Below are positions 59,577 through 64,000 of a DNA stretch of 64,000 bases, one piece after another (within the stretch, counting starts at the first letter, position 1; every line of letters starts with the position of its first letter). The stretch is from Ruminococcus sp. AM36-2AA. Its GTDB lineage: Bacteria > Bacillota > Clostridia > Lachnospirales > Lachnospiraceae. The notes beneath the pieces are model-generated. The model was given only the letters and a program-made list of their open reading frames with translations. It was not told the origin of the DNA and did no database searches. Made by a program: the position numbers and the translations under genes. The stretch spans positions 62,001 through 126,000 of the forward strand of contig NZ_QTYB01000002.1 in NCBI RefSeq assembly GCF_003461955.1, in the 5' to 3' direction.

Positions 59577-61892
59577 ATGAAGAGTCCTTTGCGTAAACGG
59601 ATCCCCAGGGAACTGAAGGGGGAATTTGGAAAATATCTGGTGGTTTTTCTGCTGATGGTCCTGACAATCGGGTTTGTGTCCGGCTTCCTGGTGGCTGACG
59701 GAAGCATGCTGAAAGCCTATGACGAAAGTTTTGACAAATATAATATTGAAAACGGAAATTTCCGTACTGCGGAAAAAGTTTACAGATCTCAGTGGAAAGA
59801 CATTGAGGCAGCAGGTGTTACACTTTACGAGAATTATTATATAGAAGAAGCTCTGGATAACGGAAGTACCATGCGTTTCTTTAAAAACCGGGAGCAGGTG
59901 AACAAGGTCTGCCTGATGAAAGGAGAAATGCCATCCGAACAGGGCGAGATCGCCATTGACCGAATGTATGCGGATAATAACAGCCTTCAGGTGGGGGATA
60001 CTCTGACCGGGGGCAAAAAATCCTGGAAGATCACAGGCCTGGTGGCGCTTTCTGATTACAGTGCTCTGTTTCAGAACAACAATGATTCCATGTTTGATTC
60101 TGTAAAATTTGGTGTTGGAGTCGTGACACCGGAGGAATTTGAAACGCTCAGTCAGGAAAAGCTCCAGTATAATTATGCCTGGATCTATAATAAACAGCCG
60201 GAGAACGAAAAAGAGGAGAAAAAGGTTTCCGAGGACCTCATGGAGGATATTGGAAATGTTGTGACACTGGAGACCTTTGTACCACGTTATCTTAATCAGG
60301 CGATTATTTTTACCGGCGATGATATGGGTGGAGATAAGGCTATGGTTGTCATGCTTCTTTATATCGTGATCGTGATCATGGCTTTTGTGTTTGGGATCAC
60401 CATCAGCAATACTATCCGTAAGGAAGCGGGCGTGATCGGTACCCTTCGTGCATCCGGTTATACCAGGCGGGAGCTGATCCTTCACTATATGACGCTTCCT
60501 GTGCTGGTAACACTGGCCGGTGCCCTGGTCGGAAATATTCTTGGGTATACCATCTTTAAAGGCGTGTGCGCAGGTATGTATTACGGAAGTTACAGTCTGC
60601 CGACGTATGTGACTGTATGGAATGCAGAGGCATTACTTCTGACAACGGTAGTTCCGGTCATCATTATGATACTGATCAATTATGCGGTGCTCAGGTATCG
60701 TCTGCAGCTTTCACCTCTTAAATTCCTGCGAAGGGATTTTTCCGGAAAAAAACAGAAGCGTGCGGTGTATTTAAGCCCGAAGATCGGAATCTTTTCCAGG
60801 TTCCGCCTCCGTGTGATCTTTCAGAATGTGAGTAATTATCTGGTGCTGTTTGTGGGCGTTATTTTTGCCAATCTGCTGTTGTTTTTTGGAATGCTCCTGC
60901 CATCTGCCCTGGATCATTATCAGCTGGAGATCCAGGGGAACATGCTGGCAAAATATCAGTATATGCTCAGCGTTCCGGCAAGTGTTTCTTCAGGAAACAA
61001 GCTGGATGGCATGCTCTCTCTTCTGGAATATTATATGGATACCAGAACGGACAATAAAGATGCGGAAAAATTTTCTGCGTATTCTTTGAATACCATGCCT
61101 GGCAAATATAAAAGCGAGGAGATCGTGCTCTACGGTGTGGAGCCGGACAGCCAGTATATCCATGCAGATCTTTCGGGGGACGGTGTCTATATTTCCAGTG
61201 CCTATGCGGATAAATTCCGGATCAAAAAGGGAGATACCATAACCTTGAAGGAAAAATACGAGAAGGATGAGTATTCCTTTAAAGTAGATGGGATTTATGA
61301 TTATACGGCAAGTCTTTGTGTATTTATGGAGCGGGATAAACTGAATGAGGTGTTTGATCTGGGCGATGATTATTTTGGGGGATATTTTTCCAATACAGAG
61401 ATCAAAGATATTGATTCAAAATATATCGGATCTGTCATCGATCTGGAATCTCTTACAAAAATATCCAGGCAGCTGGATGTCTCCATGGGAGATATGATGG
61501 GAATGATGTACGGATTTTCTGTGATCATTTTTCTGGTGGTGATCTATCTGCTTTCCAAGGTCATTATCGAAAAAAATGCCCAGGCCATTTCCATGACCAA
61601 GATCCTGGGCTATACAGATGGGGAGATCAGCCGGCTCTATATACTGTCCACATCTCTTGTGGTGGTGATCTGCCTGCTCTTAAGTCTTCCCGTTGAGCGT
61701 CAGGTGATGGAGGTGCTGTTCCGTGAGATGATGCTTTCCAGTATTTCAGGATGGATCACCATGTGGGTGGACCCGATGATCTATGTAAAAATGATGGCGA
61801 TCGGAATCGCAGCCTACGCAGTAGTAGCAGTTCTGGAATTTCGAAGGATCCGTCACGTGCCTATGGATGAAGCACTGAAAAATGTGGAATAA
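59577..61892 (+). CDS. FtsX-like ABC transporter permease
   Basis: 771 residues from the ATG at 59577 (AAGGAGG 5 bases upstream). One N-terminal helix (about 20-42), a large extracellular domain, a first FtsX block of three helices (about 255-385, with GVIGTLRASGYTRRELI), a helix near 430-455, a second extracellular domain, and a second FtsX block (about 655-765, with SMTKILGYTDGEISRLY). Two FtsX domains in one chain is the usual layout for Firmicute peptide-exporter permeases. It works with the ATPase just upstream. Confidence 0.92.
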   Translation: MKSPLRKRIPRELKGEFGKYLVVFLLMVLTIGFVSGFLVADGSMLKAYDESFDKYNIENGNFRTAEKVYRSQWKDIEAAGVTLYENYYIEEALDNGSTMRFFKNREQVNKVCLMKGEMPSEQGEIAIDRMYADNNSLQVGDTLTGGKKSWKITGLVALSDYSALFQNNNDSMFDSVKFGVGVVTPEEFETLSQEKLQYNYAWIYNKQPENEKEEKKVSEDLMEDIGNVVTLETFVPRYLNQAIIFTGDDMGGDKAMVVMLLYIVIVIMAFVFGITISNTIRKEAGVIGTLRASGYTRRELILHYMTLPVLVTLAGALVGNILGYTIFKGVCAGMYYGSYSLPTYVTVWNAEALLLTTVVPVIIMILINYAVLRYRLQLSPLKFLRRDFSGKKQKRAVYLSPKIGIFSRFRLRVIFQNVSNYLVLFVGVIFANLLLFFGMLLPSALDHYQLEIQGNMLAKYQYMLSVPASVSSGNKLDGMLSLLEYYMDTRTDNKDAEKFSAYSLNTMPGKYKSEEIVLYGVEPDSQYIHADLSGDGVYISSAYADKFRIKKGDTITLKEKYEKDEYSFKVDGIYDYTASLCVFMERDKLNEVFDLGDDYFGGYFSNTEIKDIDSKYIGSVIDLESLTKISRQLDVSMGDMMGMMYGFSVIIFLVVIYLLSKVIIEKNAQAISMTKILGYTDGEISRLYILSTSLVVVICLLLSLPVERQVMEVLFREMMLSSISGWITMWVDPMIYVKMMAIGIAAYAVVAVLEFRRIRHVPMDEALKNVE

Positions 61893-62004
61893 TATGAGAC
61901 ATCCGGATACATATGTGGAAAAAGCAATGCCGGATATCCGCTTGACCAGTTATCTGTGAATAACCGCATATACTCCTTAAATATTCATAAATTTTCCGAA
62001 ATAC

Positions 62005-62033
62005 TGGAAATATTACTACAAACTTGTTATAAT
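62005..62033 (+). promoter_or_regulatory. Promoter of dgkA
   Basis: TGGAAA, 17-base spacer, TATAAT with extended TG (62025-62026). Confidence 0.68.
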
Positions 62034-62088
62034 AATTCCATAATTCCCTATGGTAGGGATAATTCACACAGGAAATCAGGTGAGGAAC

Positions 62089-62469
62089 ATGGCAGGCAGA
62101 AAGAAGGACCCGCTGTATAAAAGTTTCGGATATGCGTTTCAGGGAATTTTTACCTGTATCCGCGAGGAAAGAAATATGAAGATCCACTGTACGGTGGCAG
62201 TTCTCGTTGTGATCGCAGGGCTGATTCTTGGAATTTCCGTGACAGAGTGGTGCATCTGCCTGGGGCTGTTTGGAATGGTGATGGCGCTGGAACTGGTAAA
62301 TACGGCAGTGGAAGCTGTGGTAGATCTTGTAACAGAGGAACGTCACCCTCTGGCAAAGATTGCCAAGGACACAGCAGCCGGAGCAGTACTGATCGCAGCG
62401 ATCATGGCGGCGATCACAGGGCTGATCATTTTTGTTCCGAAAGGGCTTGCTTTTCTGGGAATATGGTAA
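62089..62469 (+). CDS. dgkA: Undecaprenol/diacylglycerol kinase (DgkA family)
   Basis: 126 residues from the ATG at 62089 (AGGTGAGG upstream). Three membrane helices with the DgkA signatures REERNMKIH, then EWCICLGLFGMVMALELVNTAVEAVVDL and ERHPLAKIAKDTAAGAVL. In Gram-positive bacteria this family mostly phosphorylates undecaprenol, recycling the carrier lipid for cell wall synthesis. The gene stands alone; cytidine deaminase and era, common neighbours, are absent. Confidence 0.94.
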   Translation: MAGRKKDPLYKSFGYAFQGIFTCIREERNMKIHCTVAVLVVIAGLILGISVTEWCICLGLFGMVMALELVNTAVEAVVDLVTEERHPLAKIAKDTAAGAVLIAAIMAAITGLIIFVPKGLAFLGIW

Positions 62470-62561
62470 GAGAAGTAAATGGTTGTTTTGGGATAAGGCG
62501 TGCCGCGGGGTATATAGTATAATGGCTTTGCCGCGGCCGGTTTCAGGAAAGGAGAATTATT

Positions 62562-62990
62562 ATGGAATTAGGTGAAGGACTGAAAAAAATCTTATTAGTA
62601 GGAATTGGTACAGCAGCAGTAACAGCAGAGAAATCCAAGGAGATCCTGGATGAACTGGTCAGAAAAGGCGAGCTTACCGTTGAGCAGGGAAAGGTTCTCA
62701 ATCAGGAACTGAAGCACAACATCAAGTCAACAGTTAAAACTGCAGCGGATTCTGTTAAAGAAAACGCGGCAAGAAAGAATGAACAGGAAGAACTGAAGGC
62801 AACAATCTCCAAACTCACACCGGAGCAGCTGGCAGCTGTGAAGGCTCAGATCGAGAGCATGCAGGCTGAGGCTGCCAGGGAGAAAGAAGAGGCTGCTGAG
62901 ACAGCAGAAGAACCGGTTGAGGAAGCTGCACCGGAAGCAGCAGAGCCGGAAGTAGAAGCTGACGGGAATGAGGAAGCGGCTGCAGACTGA
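62562..62990 (+). CDS. Phasin-like coiled-coil protein
   Basis: 142 residues. It begins MELGEGLKKILLVGIGTAAVTAEKSKE, has the pattern ELVRKGELTVEQGKVLNQEL seen in phasin-like proteins of Firmicutes, a central coiled coil, and an Ala/Glu-rich acidic tail. Such genes often sit just before a UbiB-type kinase, as here. No polyhydroxyalkanoate genes are in the window, so a storage-granule role is doubtful; it may be a membrane- or lipid-associated partner of the kinase. AAAGGAG precedes the ATG. Confidence 0.8.
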   Translation: MELGEGLKKILLVGIGTAAVTAEKSKEILDELVRKGELTVEQGKVLNQELKHNIKSTVKTAADSVKENAARKNEQEELKATISKLTPEQLAAVKAQIESMQAEAAREKEEAAETAEEPVEEAAPEAAEPEVEADGNEEAAAD

Positions 62991-63059
62991 GCATCGAGAA
63001 AAAGCAGCAGATTATTCTGGAAGAATTCCGGCAGTACAGCCAGGTGGCGTAAGAGCCAA

Positions 63060-63099
63060 CAGATGAACGTCAGGAAATCCTGGTAAATAAGTTCATCTG
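63060..63099 (+). other. Hairpin between the phasin-like gene and the UbiB-type kinase
   Basis: CAGATGAAC pairs with GTTCATCTG, with an inner CAGG/CCTG stem. No T-run, so not a classic terminator; perhaps an RNA-processing or stability element. Confidence 0.5.
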
Positions 63100-63126
63100 A
63101 CGATATTGTTGTAAATGGAGAAGCTT

Positions 63127-64000
63127 ATGGGCAGAGAAAAAAAGGAGAAGAAAGAGAACAACGGATATGGAGAACGGCTGAGAGAGATCACAGCCGTTCT
63201 GAAAAAGCATGCCATTACCCGGGGTGTTTCTCCTGAAAAACTCCGGCTCATACTGGAAGATCTGGGCCCAACTTATATTAAGTTGGGTCAGATTATGTCC
63301 CTGCGTTCCGATATTCTTCCAAAGAGGTACTGTGATGAGCTTATGAAGCTCTGCTCAGATGTGCCGCCTATGCCTTTTTCACAGGTGATCGAGGTTCTGG
63401 AGGAATCCATGGGTTGCCCCTGGCAGGAGGAATTTCAGAATATTGAGCAGAAGCCTCTGGGTGCCGCATCCATTGCCCAGGTTCACAGAGCTACGCTGAA
63501 AACCGGAGAAGAGGTTGTGATCAAGGTTCAGCGCAAGGGAATCTATGAAACCATGGCAAGGGATATCGGCCTGATGCATAAGGCTGTGCGTCTGATGCCG
63601 CCGGTAAGCATCAAGGGTATGGTGGACTTGAACATGGTTTTAAGCGAGCTGTGGACAGTGACCCAGGAGGAGATGAATTTCCTGACAGAAGCTGCCAACA
63701 TGGCGGAATTTGCCAAGAAGAATAAAGATGTGGCTTTTGTTAAAGTGCCAATTCTTTACCGAGAGTATATTTCTCCTCATATTCTGGTGATGGAATATAT
63801 TGACGGTTTTGCCATCAATGACAAAGCCAATCTTCTAGCCAATGGCTATGACCTTAATGAGATTGGAACGAAATATGTGGATAATTTCATCAAACAGGTC
63901 ATGGAGGATGGATTTTTCCATGCGGATCCCCATCCGGGAAATGTGCGGATCCAGGAAGGAAAGATTGTCTGGATCGATATGGGAATGATGGGACGGCTCA
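63127..64000 (+). CDS. ubiB: UbiB/ABC1-family atypical kinase (5' part)
   Basis: The first 291 codons are visible and the gene runs off the right edge. The start has GGAG spaced 6 bases. Family motifs: LGPTYIKLGQIMSLR (the KxGQ motif that blocks the active site), PLGAASIAQVHRA (Ala-rich loop replacing the glycine loop), VIKVQRKG with the catalytic Lys, GFFHADPHPGN, and WIDMGMMG in place of DFG. UbiB/COQ8-like proteins have ATPase activity and act on lipid or quinone metabolism. A ubiquinone role is unlikely in an anaerobe; the symbol marks the family only. Confidence 0.9.
   Translation, partial: MGREKKEKKENNGYGERLREITAVLKKHAITRGVSPEKLRLILEDLGPTYIKLGQIMSLRSDILPKRYCDELMKLCSDVPPMPFSQVIEVLEESMGCPWQEEFQNIEQKPLGAASIAQVHRATLKTGEEVVIKVQRKGIYETMARDIGLMHKAVRLMPPVSIKGMVDLNMVLSELWTVTQEEMNFLTEAANMAEFAKKNKDVAFVKVPILYREYISPHILVMEYIDGFAINDKANLLANGYDLNEIGTKYVDNFIKQVMEDGFFHADPHPGNVRIQEGKIVWIDMGMMGRL

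Noticed and set aside
61893..62000. ATCCGG...CCGGAT inverted repeat after the FtsX permease as a terminator
   Set aside because: No T-run follows and the loop is long; at most a weak signal.

Overview
The window reads as chromosome from a Gram-positive gut anaerobe of the Lachnospiraceae (Blautia or a close relative is my guess). The basis is the dcw cluster with two class B PBPs, MraZ, a PASTA kinase and FtsQ/DivIB. Other pointers are a T-box in front of ilvB, an L20-type leader in front of infC-rpmI-rplT, DUF1540, DUF4364 and DUF1836 proteins, and strong AGGAGG ribosome binding sites. No rRNA, tRNA, CRISPR array, prophage or intact insertion sequence was recognised. Most of the window is core genome.

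Layout. 1-5005: PP2C phosphatase (partial), PrkC kinase, rsgA, rpe, thiN in one tight operon. 5144-9049: von Willebrand membrane protein, ychF, and an lgt with an unusual active site and tail. 9203-13236: AraC-type regulator divergent from a GH2 beta-galactosidase. 13388-27126: dcw cluster mraZ-rsmH-ftsL-PBP-PBP-mraY-murD-ftsW-murA-ftsQ, then ftsZ from its own promoter; an ordered MraZ-box array precedes mraZ. 27145-29078: DUF1540 protein (minus), then infC with an AUU start, rpmI and rplT. 29319-34661: livJHMGF branched-chain amino acid transporter plus a cytidylate-kinase-like gene. 34745-42997: polysaccharide deacetylase, rarA, DUF4364, radical SAM, DUF624, YerC/TrpR-like, DUF1836 and pcrA.

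43056-46834 is a cobalamin riboswitch controlling btuFCD-like genes and a CGGC-domain protein. 47054-49069 holds a small acidic-tailed membrane protein and rlmD; rlmD is preceded by one large palindrome and has a second one inserted in-frame near its 3' end. 49200-54648 is a visibly AT-richer cassette (ROK regulator, zinc alcohol dehydrogenase, frameshifted VOC gene, GPH-type sugar transporter, PfkB kinase) that looks like an acquired polyol/sugar catabolic operon. 54670-57306 is ilvBN on the minus strand under a T-box whose specifier I tentatively read as GUA (Val). 57335-64000 carries a CorC/HlyC-like protein (minus), an ABC exporter pair, dgkA, a phasin-like protein and the start of a UbiB-type kinase.

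I did not find a clear new multi-gene defence or biosynthetic system. The most interesting signals are at the level of expression and small structure. These include the MraZ-box array, a PBP start site buried in a terminator-like hairpin, promoters nested in terminators, and an Lgt with replaced active-site residues next to two substrate-binding proteins that lack a lipobox. Others are a small coiled-coil ORF overlapping the lgt tail, a translated palindromic repeat in rlmD, a likely ACG start in the ROK gene, and a duplicated Shine-Dalgarno/start module.
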